Origin: Dipodascopsis uninucleata var. uninucleata
Taxonomy: Eukaryota > Ascomycota > Lipomycetes > Lipomycetales > Lipomycetaceae
DNA length: 64,000 bases
Assembly: GCA_030568195.1 (NCBI GenBank)
Contig: JAJLTO010000010.1
Location: 62,001 to 126,000 of the forward strand
Direction: 5' to 3'
Part shown: positions 48,708 to 60,135 of the stretch, in pieces
Layout of the letters: every line of letters starts with the position of its first letter
Position numbering within the stretch: position 1 is the stretch's first letter
Program-made: the position numbers and the translations under genes
Notes under the pieces: generated by a model
Told to the model about the DNA's origin: nothing
The model's input: the letters and a program-made list of their open reading frames with translations, nothing else
Database searches by the model: none

Positions 48708-49285
48708 CCTGTTTGATATATTCTCTAGGTTTAATATTAGGTTTAATCTTTCTTCCTGGATCAATATAAACACGCGTAGAGAAAATGCATCGATGGCTTG
48801 CTATTATGTATTGTATCCTTTTTCCTTGAATCTGGTCGTAGGTCTGTTACAAGGCAGTATCTTCACCAATCGCTATTCCAGTCTAATCGGGAATATCCCT
48901 TTCGAATCGTCACGATATATTTGTTTGCGATATTGTCGTTCAGTAGATTTCAGCGATCCTACGTCGTTGAATCGTGTTCTGTATATTTTCTCTATTTTTT
49001 TGTCTTCTTTCGTGGTGATGACCTTAATTCTGGGAAGTAGAACAGGAACAGACAAACTAAGAGACGTATTTTTCGTTAGCGTTTATGCCCTAAATAACCA
49101 TAAACTTCCAAATTGTGGTGTTAAGGACAAAACTACTAATTTTCCCAAGAAAACACTTAAATATTTATTTTGGCTATGGAAGAATATAGCCAAACGTAGA
49201 TTTTACTTACCTTGTTCCCGGAGAAGCAATCTGAAATATTTTTTTTCTGCTGCAAACACTAGCTTAGAAGACAGCAGCAGTCAGA
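48708..49285. promoter_or_regulatory. Divergent region, RSC9 / MRPL23
   Basis: 578 nt between divergent starts. It may contain an unrecognised first exon of RSC9; for example an acceptor AATAG at 48805 would extend the known exon. A long + strand frame (48376-49326) crosses the area but is mostly antisense to RSC9. Confidence 0.4.
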
Positions 49286-49841
49286 ATGTCGAATTTACTA
49301 GGAAAGGTATGATGAATTTGGATTGATAGTGTTATTATATAGATTATGGATCCCACAGAATACTGATGAAATATTTGAACAGACCAGGCTAGCCTACTCA
49401 AGAGTATGGCACCATGTCGATCTGGAAAGAGACAGACGAACATTGGGAAGGCTGGCTTCGTCAATTGCCGTTACTCTTATGGGAAAGCATAAGCCTATAT
49501 ATGATCCTGCCAACGATTGTGGTGACTATGTTGTAGTTACTAACTGCAATCTACTTAATGTTTCGGGAAACAAGCTCAAGAACAAAGTCTACAGAAAGCA
49601 TACGCAGAGACCTGGGGGTCTGAAAGAATTAACAATGGAGCGATTAGCGGCCAAGCGTGGATTTGGTGAAATTCTTCGTCGTGCTGTTAGTGGTATGCTT
49701 CCTAAGAATAAGCTACGTCAAGCGAGACTTTCACGGCTGAGGACATTTGAGGGTTCTGTCCACCCTTACTCCAAAAACATTATTAAGTACTGGGCAGAGA
49801 CTGGCATTATCGAAGACAGCCAGAAAGACAAGGCTACCTAA
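49286..49841 (+). CDS. MRPL23: Mitochondrial ribosomal protein uL13m
   Basis: Large-subunit protein of the mitochondrial ribosome. A 21-nt first exon (49286-49306, MSNLLGK) is joined over a 52-nt intron to 49359-49841; 167 aa, close to yeast MrpL23. Motifs: YSRVWHHVDLERDRRTLGRL, MGKHKPIYDPANDCGDYVVV, RPGGLKELT and KRGFGEILRRAVSGMLPKNK. The CCCACAG acceptor was chosen because the nearer TATAG acceptor breaks the frame. As in yeast, no long presequence is evident. Confidence 0.92.
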
Positions 49842-50401
49842 ATTCAGGCAAATATCTATGAATAAACGCATGACTAGTATGCTGAATGCGTTTGGCGCAT
49901 AGCTCTAGAAGTTCCGTTCAACTACATTAACATTTGGTTATTATCGCTATTATTATATATATTCTTTTTTTGTAATATAATTAAATCAATAACTACGTTA
50001 TTAATATAATGCCATTTTTCTCGTAAGACAATATGGAATACAATGCCTACGTCTATACTCAATATACCTCGAAAGTTCTTTCTCTGAATCTAAGGTATAC
50101 ATCTACCTGCTCTCTATGCTTACTTTCGACTGCCCTACTTTTTTCATTTTCTGGTTACTCTGCTAAACCTATAACAAACTTACAATAAGGGGTTAGGTGT
50201 ATATACACTATAAATTAAGCAGATTCTTCAATATTTAGAAATTTTTTCTCTTTTTTCTTCACATCATCAGGTACGTAACATTTTACATATAGATATGAAC
50301 AGGGTCATGGTACTATCCTAGTAGAATATTTACTATAAATTTAGATGGCTAACAAATTCTATAGTAGTGGTTATACTTAATCTATAAATTTTGTATAATT
50401 A

Positions 50402-50437
50402 CAACTGGGGGCTGCATACCGAAAGGATGCGCAGTTG
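50402..50437 (+). ncRNA. Candidate structured RNA element (GAAA-capped hairpin)
   Basis: Outer stem CAACTG/CAGTTG (6 bp), inner stem GCAT-A-CC / GG-ATGC with a single bulged A, closed by a GAAA tetraloop at 50421-50424. An unpaired GGGGCT lies on the 5' side only. Downstream sequence is pyrimidine-rich and a T7 run follows at about 50584. It does not match U1, U2, U4-U6, SRP, RNase P or TPP-riboswitch consensus as I know them. Transcription is unproven. Confidence 0.3.
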
Positions 50438-51586
50438 AGGGCTTCTCTTCTTTCTCAAGATATAGGTTGTCTTCCGTTCCCTGCTCCCTTGATCAAAGGA
50501 TTTTTATTTGATTCTTTCGGTGTTGTCTTTTATTGTGGTACCCTTGTGGTCGTTGCAGTAGAGGTGAAGGATCAGATCTACATTTTTTTGGACAATTTTT
50601 TATCATTGTGGTAATTGTTGTTTACTGTAGTTTTTCGAATTTAGCTGTGATATTATAAATAATTATTTGCATATAAATATATATCTTTTATAGTATTTTA
50701 ATAGTAGTGTAGTACTCTGTTTACCGTATGTATTATATCATTTATTAGAATTGTCTTTTATGTTGATAGTTCAACTTGAATTTATTATGGCGTACACTCT
50801 CAATACTTGTTTCTACAGGTAATTTCCATTTGAATGCTTTTAAGAGGAAATATCGGTTGTATTTTTAGTGTAACATGATAGTCTTAAAAAAAAGTCGGCA
50901 GTTGACATAAACAACTATTTAATCGACAACATAACGAATTAAGTGCTCTCAAAACGCAGCATGTCATGTCCTTCTTGCCAACATGGTTCCAGTCATATGT
51001 TAAATCTATAGTAAAGTATTAGCAGTATTCTCTTAAATGATCCACGCATCTATTAATTTGTACATCAAGAGACTGGTTACCTTTTATGCTAATATTGACC
51101 GCGATATGCACACTTTTAGCAAGAACAGATCGAGACAATTCACTAGTAGCGCTGCCAGACAAAAATATCACACTTATAATTTATTACGCCTCATCTTATA
51201 GAACTCGCTCAGTAACCTATATCTCATCAACGTGTTTCTATAGAGTCTTTTGGCGGGAATTGACACTCAGGTAGTGATATATCACTATAAGACCCATCAT
51301 TACGACTCCTAGAGTGACTGCGATCGAATTCAACTGCTTGTCCGTGATCATCTTCGCCTTGCTATATATCAGCCTAAGTTTTAACTAAATATGAACCTAG
51401 TAATCGTAGCAGAGATTTTTGATAATTAATCCTGCTAATTTTGCAGCAATGCCAGCTCTAGATATTTGATTGTCGAATGCTATCACTGCTTCACACAAGT
51501 CCTTAGTGCGCCAAAATTGAGACGTTGCCAGAACAAAAATACGAATTTTTGGGGGTTGGGGTAATATCTACATACTTCGTTGATGA

Positions 51587-51606
51587 AAATCAACGACAAA
51601 AAAGTT
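51587..51606 (+). promoter_or_regulatory. Perfect 8-bp hairpin with GAAA loop upstream of TMA46
   Basis: TCGTTGAT-GAAA-ATCAACGA, fully paired, about 270 nt before the TMA46 start. It could be in the 5' leader or be a DNA inverted repeat bound by a dimeric factor. Confidence 0.4.
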
Positions 51607-51872
51607 CTATTGAAATTTTTCAGAATCAATCTTTTTTAACTCACGAGACGAGGTTTTTAGAAGGTTTTATTGTAAAATAAAACTATTGAGTTCGATCTAG
51701 CTCTTCTAGGATCTAGGCGATTGAACCGGTAATTTCAGTTGTCGAAGCCTTGATTTAGGACGTTATATTTTTTTAGCGAGCCAGGTAGACATATCATAAT
51801 TAACACACAGACAGGCCAAGTCGAGTAGACCATATTTGCTTGTATATCTATCATCATCTCAGAGAATTGGAG

Positions 51873-53020
51873 ATGCCACCGAAAAACAAGCAAGGAGACA
51901 AGACTAAGGTTGCTAAGAAACAGCAGTCTGTTGCAGACAAGACCTTTGGTTTAAAAAATGTATGTTGACGTATGATTGCGATGGGCAATAGAAGAAGGGT
52001 TCAGTGACTACTTTATTATATCAGAAAAGATACTAATGTATTTCTATCTTTTCTTAGAAAAACAAATCTGCAAAAGTCCAGAAGTATGTACAACAAGTAG
52101 AGCAGCAGTCAGGTCTGCAAAAGAAAAAAGAAGCAGAGCAAGCTCGACGAGCTGCAGAGAAGAAAGCTGCAGAACAAGCAAAGTTAGAGGCTGCGGAGCT
52201 GTTAAAGCCCGTAATACAAACACAAAAAGTTCCATTTGGCGTTGATCCGAAAACGTAAGCAACGACAATTATTTATTAGATTTGGTTTTATGAGTTCTAA
52301 CAGACATATAGTGTTCTATGTGTGTTTTTCAAACAAGGAAACTGTACAAAGGGGTCGAAATGCAAATTCAGTCATAATCTAGACATTGAGCGCAAAACAC
52401 AAAAGAAAGATCTTTACACAGATAATCGAGAAGTTAAGAAGAGCCAAGATGACATGGAAGACTGGGATGAAGAAAAGCTTCGAAGTGTAGTATTGTCCAA
52501 GCATGGAAATCCCAAGGCAACCACAAATATCGTTTGCAAGTATTTTATAGAAGCTGTCGAGTCAAGGAAATATGGCTGGTTCTGGGTGTGTCCAAATGGC
52601 GGAGACAATTGCCAATACAAGCATTCTCTTCCTCCTGGCTTCACTCTTAAGACGAATGAGCAGAAGCGGGCTGAACGACAGGCGGCTGCTAATAAACCTG
52701 TTATTACATTGGAAGACTTTTTGGAGACTGAACGACATAAGCTTGGATCTAGTCTGACACCAGTGACTCTAGAGACATTCACGAAGTGGAAGCAAGATCG
52801 TTTGAACAAGAAGTCAGCAGAAGAGGAGCTTCAGAAGAAGAAGGACCAGGTTATACACAGCGGAAAGTGGCTGTTCGATCATGGTAAATTTGATCGCGAA
52901 GAAGAGAGTGATTCGGATGAGACAGATGCATGGAATATGGAGGACTTACGACGGCGTGCTGAAAGCATCCATGAAAGTGACGATGAGACTGTTAGTGATG
53001 CTGAGAACACAGTGGAATAG
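51873..53020 (+). CDS. TMA46: TMA46 / ZC3H15 (DFRP1), DRG-family regulatory protein
   Basis: Partner of the translation-associated GTPase Rbg1/DRG1. Three exons (51873-51959, 52058-52254, 52312-53020), 330 aa; the first intron has TACTAAT as branch site. The N-terminus is Lys-rich ([18 protein letters not shown]) followed by a long charged helix. Two CCCH fingers follow: [19 protein letters not shown] and [30 protein letters not shown]. The DFRP domain, [14 protein letters not shown] and [17 protein letters not shown], binds DRG GTPases in homologues. The C-terminus is acidic. Order and length match yeast Tma46. Confidence 0.96.
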
Positions 53021-53402
53021 ATATCTCTGCTATCTTAAATAGCAAATTATAAAATGTCATACTTATTATGTCTCTATGTTTTTATATTTATATAAACACT
53101 AAATTCACACAGAATCAATTATATCATTGTAAACGTCTTTCACAACTTGGCTGAAATTAGTTTAACTCAGACCTTCTTTTAAAAGCAGTAAAAATTTTGG
53201 GCAAGGTGATATTGAGAATTTGAATGATCTCAGCCACATGAATAGACTACTCTAAGATATATGGAAACGGATAAAGAAAGCCAGATTTATTGCACAAGAG
53301 GGCATATTCATGTCTGCAGAGGAAACTTAAAAGATACGCAAATATACAGCATACGTATAAATAAAATAACATAATTACATTAAAGTAAAAGCCAGTTTAT
53401 GC
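53021..53402. other. Convergent intergenic, TMA46 / SBA1
   Basis: 382 nt of AT-rich 3'-end sequence for two convergent genes; nothing else seen. Confidence 0.5.
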
Positions 53403-54188
53403 TTATTCAGTCTTTGAGGGCCCCTCAGATCCACTTGCAGTAGTATCCAACTCCTCAATCTCTTCATCTTCATCGTCAGAATCATCTCCAAGACCAAGAG
53501 ATGATGGACCTGCAGCATCACCACCACCGAGGTTGCCAAGTCCGCCAAGACCACCCATAGCAGAACCAAGGTCATTCTGTAGTGCAGAGAAGTCGAGACC
53601 GTTACCGTATTGTGAAAAGTCATCGGTAGGAGCATCTTCCTGCTCGTCTTCATCGACCCACTATAAGAGAGATTAACATCAGTATCAAACTCCAGAACAA
53701 AAAAGAACTAATTGCTTACCTTGTCAAAATCAGTCTTAACGTAATGAAGTTTAACCTTCTCCTTCGTCAAGCGTGGCCAGAATTCTGCTTTGGCATCTTT
53801 CTTTCTCAAAATGAAAAATACAAATCTTCCGGTAAGATGATATGTACTGTTGTCGACATCAATCTCATCATAGAAATCGATATCGACGGCATACTTCTTA
53901 CCGTTAGCAGAATCACCACTAAAACTCAACGATGTTGGGGTAAGCTTGATATCTGAATCTGCGACGTCGGGCGCATTGATGGTGAGGTAGATCAAGTTCT
54001 TCTCAGCATCGGTTTCGCTTGATCGCTGAGCCCACAATACTATGACAGTCAATTACCATCAGTAAAAGTCCATAGAAGAATAACCATCCAGCTTCGTCCA
54101 CCATGAAATTCTTTTCTGCTCCATATTGTAATCGATGGGCTAGATGATTATAAAATTACAATGACTTACCTTCAGGTGTAGTAGCCAT
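53403..54188 (-). CDS. SBA1: p23 Hsp90 co-chaperone (Sba1/Wos2)
   Basis: Binds ATP-bound Hsp90 and slows its ATPase to stabilise client complexes. Three exons (54188-54170, 54039-53720, 53660-53403), 198 aa. The CS domain starts right after a six-residue leader, with VLWAQRSS, NLIYLTINAPDV, GKKYAVDIDFYDEID, ending in FWPRLTKEKVKLHYVKTDFD and, across the intron, KWVDEDEQED, the p23 signature. The tail is Gly-rich (GGLGGLGNLGGG) and then acidic, as in fungal p23. The first exon is only 19 nt. Confidence 0.95.
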
Positions 54189-55144
54189 CTTCTATTTTAG
54201 TTTTTAGAACTATATCAATATTTTATCTATATATCAATCCTTTTCGTCAGATTCATTCATCCATATATACATGTATCTAATATTATGGTCCTAGTCTGCG
54301 CAGTTAATCCATTCTGCATTCCAATCAGCAGCGACTAGGCTTCGTGAACTTCCTATGAATTCGCTGTCTGATATCGCAGACTCTCACTATTCTTGCATTC
54401 ATTACTGATCCATTAGTTACATACCTAAACTATAGGGCTCTCTAGTTCTCGGTCTTATTTTCCGTCTGATAGGTTAGTTTGTACGTTAGATAGTCAATTT
54501 TATGCTCGCTGTACGTTATTGTTTATGTACCTTATTGAAAATTTTGGTTGAGAATAAACAGGTTGCAGTTCTGCCTTGCACAATATATGAATAGCAACCT
54601 AACCCGTGAATATTGTCAACATTTTATATTCAACATAGAGTAAAGCTAGCTAGTCAAACCTAGAAACTTCTTCACGGTTCTTGAATTTGGACTAATACAA
54701 TTTGGATCTGGGACATTTTTGTCAAAATGTCAAAACGACCCTTTGCGTACGAGTCAAGGACCCTGAATAACAGCGAATTACGAGTTAGCCATAGTACTGA
54801 ATGCATATAACCGTTTGTAAATCAATTGATTGTCATGCAATGGTGCAAATAGATGTAAACTATGGAAATAAAAATGAAGCAAACTTGCTTAAACAATAAC
54901 TATAAGAATTCTTAATGTATAATCGGATAGAGTTCAAGAATTTTGATATATTCTACATTATATAACAATAAAAGATGATCATTCATCCAATATCAAGTAC
55001 TATAGCAAGCCAAGGAATACTACTCGGCAGTAGCCGCCGCAACAACGATAACATTCATGTATGAAATTTTCAATCAATCAACATACAAAGTCAAGTTACT
55101 AATGGAGAATCGTTAAGGACAACGAACTCCGAGGCTATAGAAGT
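54189..55144. other. Intergenic, PRP24 to SBA1
   Basis: 956 nt between two minus-strand genes. It includes the SBA1 promoter with an AGCCCTATA word and a run of pyrimidine-rich sequence (54290-54480), and the PRP24 3' end. No ORF of note. Confidence 0.45.
54431..54439 (-). promoter_or_regulatory. AGCCCTATA word upstream of SBA1
   Basis: In gene orientation it reads AGCCCTATA 243 nt before the SBA1 start; it overlaps by eight bases with the TAGCCCTAT word found ahead of RPL34 and RPS13. Confidence 0.35.
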
Positions 55145-57972
55145 TTAACGGGATAAGCGATCTCGTGGAGCATTGCGGCTTCCTCTGCTACGACCTAAAA
55201 TGGCTCCACGACCCGAGCGACTACCTCGACTACCACTGGAAAATCCACGTGAAGCCAATGACGACGTATAGTTACCATGACTAGCTTTAGAGCTGGCAAT
55301 TGTTACACTGAGTATTTTATCGCCAATCTTCGTGAGGTCAAGTTCAAGAGCCCGTTTCGCGTCCTCGTTGTTCTTGAACGAGACGAATCCAAATCCTTGG
55401 TGTGTGTGAAATAGCTCATCTTTGCTAGGTAGTCTCACTCGTTCTAAATCTCCATATCTCTCAAAAAGCTTTTCGATATCTACCTGCTTTGCAGACAGTG
55501 GAATATTACGAACATAAAGCTCTCTGCCCTCATATACTGCGCCACGTCTGTTTTGTTTCTGCGAGGGATCACTGATCTTCACTATCAGCATCTTAACAGA
55601 TTCAGATCCACTAGCTCCCTTTAATGGCGGCGACGGAGTGTTGTCCAACTCTTTTTGAGCTTTTATTGCATCCTCCTGATTTTTATATTGCAGATAGCAA
55701 AATCTTCTATTATTGTTGACCGATAACGAAGGAAATCTGATATCAACAATTTCACCATATTTACTAAATATTTGCCGTATATAGTTTTCATCAGCCATCG
55801 AGGGAAAATTTGTAACCCAAAGTGTAGTATTCAACCCTATACGAACTGTAACGACCATTCCGTCAATTTTCTTCTGGTCACGAGTCTGAGCCGTGAGCGT
55901 GTCAGAAGACTTTTCGAACTCAACAGTCGCAGTAGATGTATCACCCTCGTGGACTATTTTGATAGATTTGATAGGTCCGCACTAAATTATCAATTATAAG
56001 TATCATTTCTAAGAAAACAGCATAGATATAATGAACTTACATCTTTAAAAAAATGCTTAATTTTGCTTTCACTTATCCCTGAAGGCAAGTCTTGAACAAT
56101 CACAGTACTATGCTCTCGATCACGCCCTGTTGAAGATAATTGCTTCTGCTTCTTGACAGCAGTTCCGATCTCTTCAGTAGCTGGATTTTTCCTCTTGCCA
56201 TTTACTACACTAATAGCATCTGTTGCTTCCCCCAGTATCTGACTCGATTGGTCTGCCGAGGATTGATCCTTATACTCTTTCTGGATCAGAACTGCTTGTT
56301 CTGCTCGGCGTCGGTTGACTGATTTCATAAATCTCTTTACTTTAATATCAGCTTTCTCAGAGGAGAATGCTGAACCATAGTCTCTCTCAAATCTAGTATA
56401 GTAATCGCATATTCTTTCGGGCCAATCCAGGTTTTTATGAGTAATAGCGTCCGCTAGAACTGACGCTGGAGTAAGAATGTCCCCAGTAGATAGACAAACA
56501 CTGGTTTCCCAATAGAACCATCTTATCCAAAACTCAGACTCTCTGGAATGTCTCTTCGACAACTTTTTCCAAATCTCGCGTGCACTAGACGTTTGACCCA
56601 TGAATGTGAAAATTGATATAGAGAGTAAAGGTAAGCTATAGTTTTGATCCTGCACTTTCCCAAAATTTTCATCATAATCTTCCAAAATATTGATAAGTTC
56701 TTCATTAATATATTTCACCGAATTATTATCTTTCCAATTAGTGACTTTGCGGCGTAAAAAAGCCAGCCATGTGCAATTAACAAGACTGTAGTCATCAACA
56801 TTTTGCTTTAAAAATCTAGTAGCCAAGGCCCTCTCCCGAATCTGACTGATAGATTGTGTAGATGAACCAAATCTCTCTCGAGTTCGTATCCAATTTGCCC
56901 ATAAACATCCAGACCAGGGGCAAGCTTTGACTGCTCGAGAACAAACGCCATCAATAATGGAAAATGCAAAAGAATGTTCTAGGAGAAACAGAATATAGTC
57001 ATCCCAAACTACAGGATTGTTATAGAAGATCTTTAGGACACGTTCATATAGCGTGCGACAATAATCTGTATCGAGATACTTCTTGGGCTTTGCCAAAGCT
57101 GTTTCAATATAACTAAACCAAGCATCCAGATTTGTCGGATTAGACTCAATAGCGATCTCGTGTTCTTGATATTGAGATATTAGCTTTCTTGTATCAGCAA
57201 CAAGTTTATTGGCAGCAACAAGTTCTTTTTCATAGTTATTGTTATCGTATTGAGTAATAAACGAAGAAAAATCCGAAAACGTCTGTTCAAGGTTTGCATG
57301 TGGAATTTTCAGTCGAGATAAATAGAGCCTTTTAATCGAGTCAATCTCCTCTGGCGTAGGCTTCGCCGTTAATAAACTCATTTTCATATCTCGGTATATG
57401 TTCCAAATTTCATGGCTATCAGGAAATGAATTTCCGGTAGCTGCAACAGCGTTGCTAAGAATGCTCTCAACTGTACTACGATCAAATATTCGTAGATCTG
57501 GTTCTATATTACCGGATTCTTCTTTTCGATAGTTCGCAAGCGCAAACTCGATATATCTTTTCCATAGGTTAATATCCAAGAAGTCAACTACACTTCTAGA
57601 ATAAAGCTCGAGTAGCTGCACTGTTCTCTCATTCACGTCCACTTGATCTTTATCTCTCAGTGCCACTTGCAGCCCAATTTCATAATCCAGCCATTCATTC
57701 CAGAACTCTGCTCCCATCAAAAAAGTGTCTGATAGTCTTTCTTTGGCATCATGAAGCTCCGCATCTAAAGCACCCGGTCCAGCTCTTTTCAGAAGATTCA
57801 AGAGCTCGAGGTGATTCGCATATATATATGGCTCTGATGCAACTAGATCTAAAAGGGCTCCCAGCTTCTCGACATCCTTCTCTGTGAATTCTTCTTCATT
57901 CTCCAAATTCTCTACATCCATAACGGAATGGTCCCTATCACTAGTCGGAGATGGTGACAATACTTCTGCCAT
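55145..57972 (-). CDS. PRP24: PRP24/SART3-type U4/U6 snRNP recycling factor
   Basis: Anneals U4 and U6 snRNAs to regenerate the di-snRNP. Two exons (57972-56041, 55981-55145), 922 aa. The first ~600 residues are half-a-TPR (HAT) helical repeats, for example AEFWNEWLDYEIGLQ, SHEIWNIYRDMKM, NLDAWFSYIETALAKPKKYL and SEFWIRWFYWETSV. A basic linker with a probable nuclear signal (KKQKQLSS) follows. Three RRMs come next: STVIVQDLPSGISESKIKHF, split by the intron; LWVTNFPSMADENYIRQIF; and ELYVRNIPLSAKQVDIEKLF. The protein ends in an Arg/Gly/Ser-rich tail. The HAT plus RRM layout follows SART3 and the fission yeast protein rather than budding yeast Prp24, which lacks HAT repeats. ATG 57972 is chosen; the frame upstream has no ATG. 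Confidence 0.92.
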
Positions 57973-58403
57973 TCTAATATATTTATATAATATTATGCTG
58001 GTAAGTATATGCACAAACACCGATATTTATTTCTGATCCTATGATTAAATCAGAAGATTGGTATAATGACTGCCTGCAGAAAACCCTCATAAAAATATTT
58101 TATCTTGATCTTCGTGGATCGGTAATATACAGGTGTGGATCTCTTCTTTTAGACAATTGTTTCGAAACTATGATGGTTGATAAAATATTCTCTTAAGGGT
58201 TGTGTTAGGTAAATTACACCCTTTTTCTTTAGTATATTTGACATCTCGCGGCACTACTATTTAATAATGCTGCAAGATTAGATCAATGCAGTATTGAATT
58301 GGCATTTAGATTTCGTTATATATACTGGTCTATATTTCTGATCAATCGATTCGCATGAGTTGATGACTCTATTAGTAAGAGTTCAGGTTCAAAACTAGAC
58401 AAC
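57973..58403. promoter_or_regulatory. Bidirectional promoter region, PRP24 / SDC1
   Basis: 431 nt between divergent starts; AT-rich with TATATA words near 58318. No distinct motif recognised. Confidence 0.45.
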
Positions 58404-59169
58404 ATGGAGCTATCCAGTGTGGTTGGCAGGGATTCACCGAAATCCGCAGGTAAGCTTATTTTACTCAAAAATTTATCCAGACAAATTTGTTATCTGGTAT
58501 CCTCAAAGGCATAGTTGTCTAAAAATAAAGGTGGCCCTCACCATATTTGATTGCTAATTTCATTCGCATAGAGGAGACTATGTCAGATTCTACTGAATCG
58601 ATCCCACTTCCAGAGAAAACGACAGTCAAGTCTCAATCGCCTGAACACGAATCATCGTTAAGCATTGCTCCTAAAAGAGAGATTACTTCATTATCTAGTA
58701 TATCTGATGTTGGTATAAAGACGGAACCTTCTGAATCACAGTCACTTTTAATATCTGAGAGTGTCTCGTCTACTGGTACGAAAACGAAGCCTGCTCATCC
58801 TCTAAGGACTGAGAGCGACATCGAAAGTGACCATCGAATCAAGATTCGGAAGACGTCACATGCAAGCAGTGAAAATGATAATTCTAGTAGTGCTACACCA
58901 ACCGACAGCACAAGTTACAGCAAGAATAGGCAACGAGGAGGTGCTCCTACACGTCAGTATCTAAATGACACAGTCACACCCGCTCTTCTGGAAGGAGTAA
59001 AGCTAATAGCACGAGAACAGTACGTATTACGCTGTTGTTTGTACTTCAGTTAAGCCTTCTTATTTTGTATATAATACTGACAGGTTATGTGGACAGACCC
59101 GACAACCCACTGGAAGTGCTCGGACGATTTTTACTCGAACAGAGTAAGAACACCGGATCGTCTAACTAG
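58404..59169 (+). CDS. SDC1: SDC1 / DPY-30-like COMPASS subunit
   Basis: Subunit of the Set1/COMPASS histone H3K4 methyltransferase. Three exons (58404-58449, 58572-59019, 59097-59169), 188 aa. The first ~135 residues are Ser/Thr/Glu-rich and likely disordered. The C-terminal DPY-30 motif, RQYLNDTVTPALLEGVKLIA and across the last intron REQPDNPLEVLGRFLLEQSK, forms the helical hairpin that dimerises and binds Bre2/Ash2. Translation could instead begin at a second in-frame ATG in exon 2 (58580), giving a shorter N-terminus. Without splicing the last intron the motif is cut in half. Confidence 0.92.
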
Positions 59170-59435
59170 TGAATCAAGGTATCTGAATCACTTGTATAAT
59201 AGATTTTTATGACAAAAGTGTAGCTCTCATTATTAATATTATATGATGGAATATATGAAAAGAAAAACGTTTCAAATATTGTATAATTTTAGTCAATTAA
59301 TCTTAATAGATCTAAATGTACATGAAGCTTCATGTGCTTACATAAAAGCACTGCTAGATTTTCAATCAACTTTTCTGAAAATATTCCGTTTCTTGCAGTT
59401 CAGGAACACAAACCCCCCAAAATCAATCCGATAAT

Positions 59436-60135
59436 TTATGCAACAAGAGCCGAAGCAGTAGCAGATTCGCTAGAAATACCGTTAGTATCATATTCATTAT
59501 ATTGACTAGAAAAGGAAAAAAACATACTATTTCCAGACAGGAGGAAGGACGCCCACAGTCTTATAGTATCGAGCCAATCGGTGAATTCTACTCTCGATCA
59601 AAATAAGTCTGAACTTAGAGTCCTTATCCTTACGATTGCGCTCAAGGTGCTTGCGAACTGAAACAGCCTTCTTGATAAGATGATACAAATCTTCCGGGAT
59701 TTCAGGAGCGAGACCTACAATAAATATAAAGAATTAGTTTCAAATAACACATGGAAGAACCGATAAAGTACAAAATGGATTTATACACTTACCATTAGAC
59801 TTGAGAATTCGAAGAATCTTGTTACCGGTGACAACCTTAACCTGAGCGACACCATGGGAGTCACGAAGAACAACACCAATCTGAGAAGGAGAAAGACCCT
59901 TACGAGCATTCTTAATAATCATATCAATGATAGCATCAGGAGAAAGCTTAAACCAAGCGGGTGGATGACGAGAGTAAGGAGTGGCAGAAGAGGAGATACC
60001 TTTTCCCTGTATAGAGATAGATTAGTAAAATTGATTCAGAAAATCTCTTAACAGCTTCTTCCTTTGCAATTATTTGACATCAATAAATAATAACTGCAGA
60101 CCCATACTACTAACCTTGCTGTGCATACGAGCCAT
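59436..60135 (-). CDS. RPS13: 40S ribosomal protein S13 (uS15)
   Basis: Small-subunit ribosomal protein. Four exons: 60135-60115, 60006-59793, 59714-59528, 59469-59436; exactly 151 aa, the universal eukaryotic length. [60 protein letters not shown] and [18 protein letters not shown] identify it. Reading straight on gives a stop at 59527, but that TAG spans a donor (TA|GTATGT). A TACTAAC branch site and TTTCTAG acceptor lead to a 34-nt last exon encoding [10 protein letters not shown], the expected conserved C-terminus. The first exon is 21 nt. Confidence 0.97.

Larger units (their letters stand above)
49842..51872. other. Gene-free region with RNA-like hairpins
   Basis: 2 kb between MRPL23 and TMA46, both on the + strand. 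A T/C-rich tract at 50240-50270 ends in CATCAG-GTACGT, which could be a transcribed leader with a donor. Two compact GAAA-loop hairpins lie at 50402-50437 and 51587-51606. No protein recognised. Confidence 0.45.

Noticed and set aside
48376-49326. Long + strand open frame (316 codons)
   Set aside because: It runs antisense to the conserved RSC9 coding region and through the shared promoter into MRPL23; its translation shows no family features.
50402-50437. TPP riboswitch or known snRNA for the hairpin near MRPL23
   Set aside because: The conserved core words of those RNA families are absent, and the element is not within or next to a thiamine gene.
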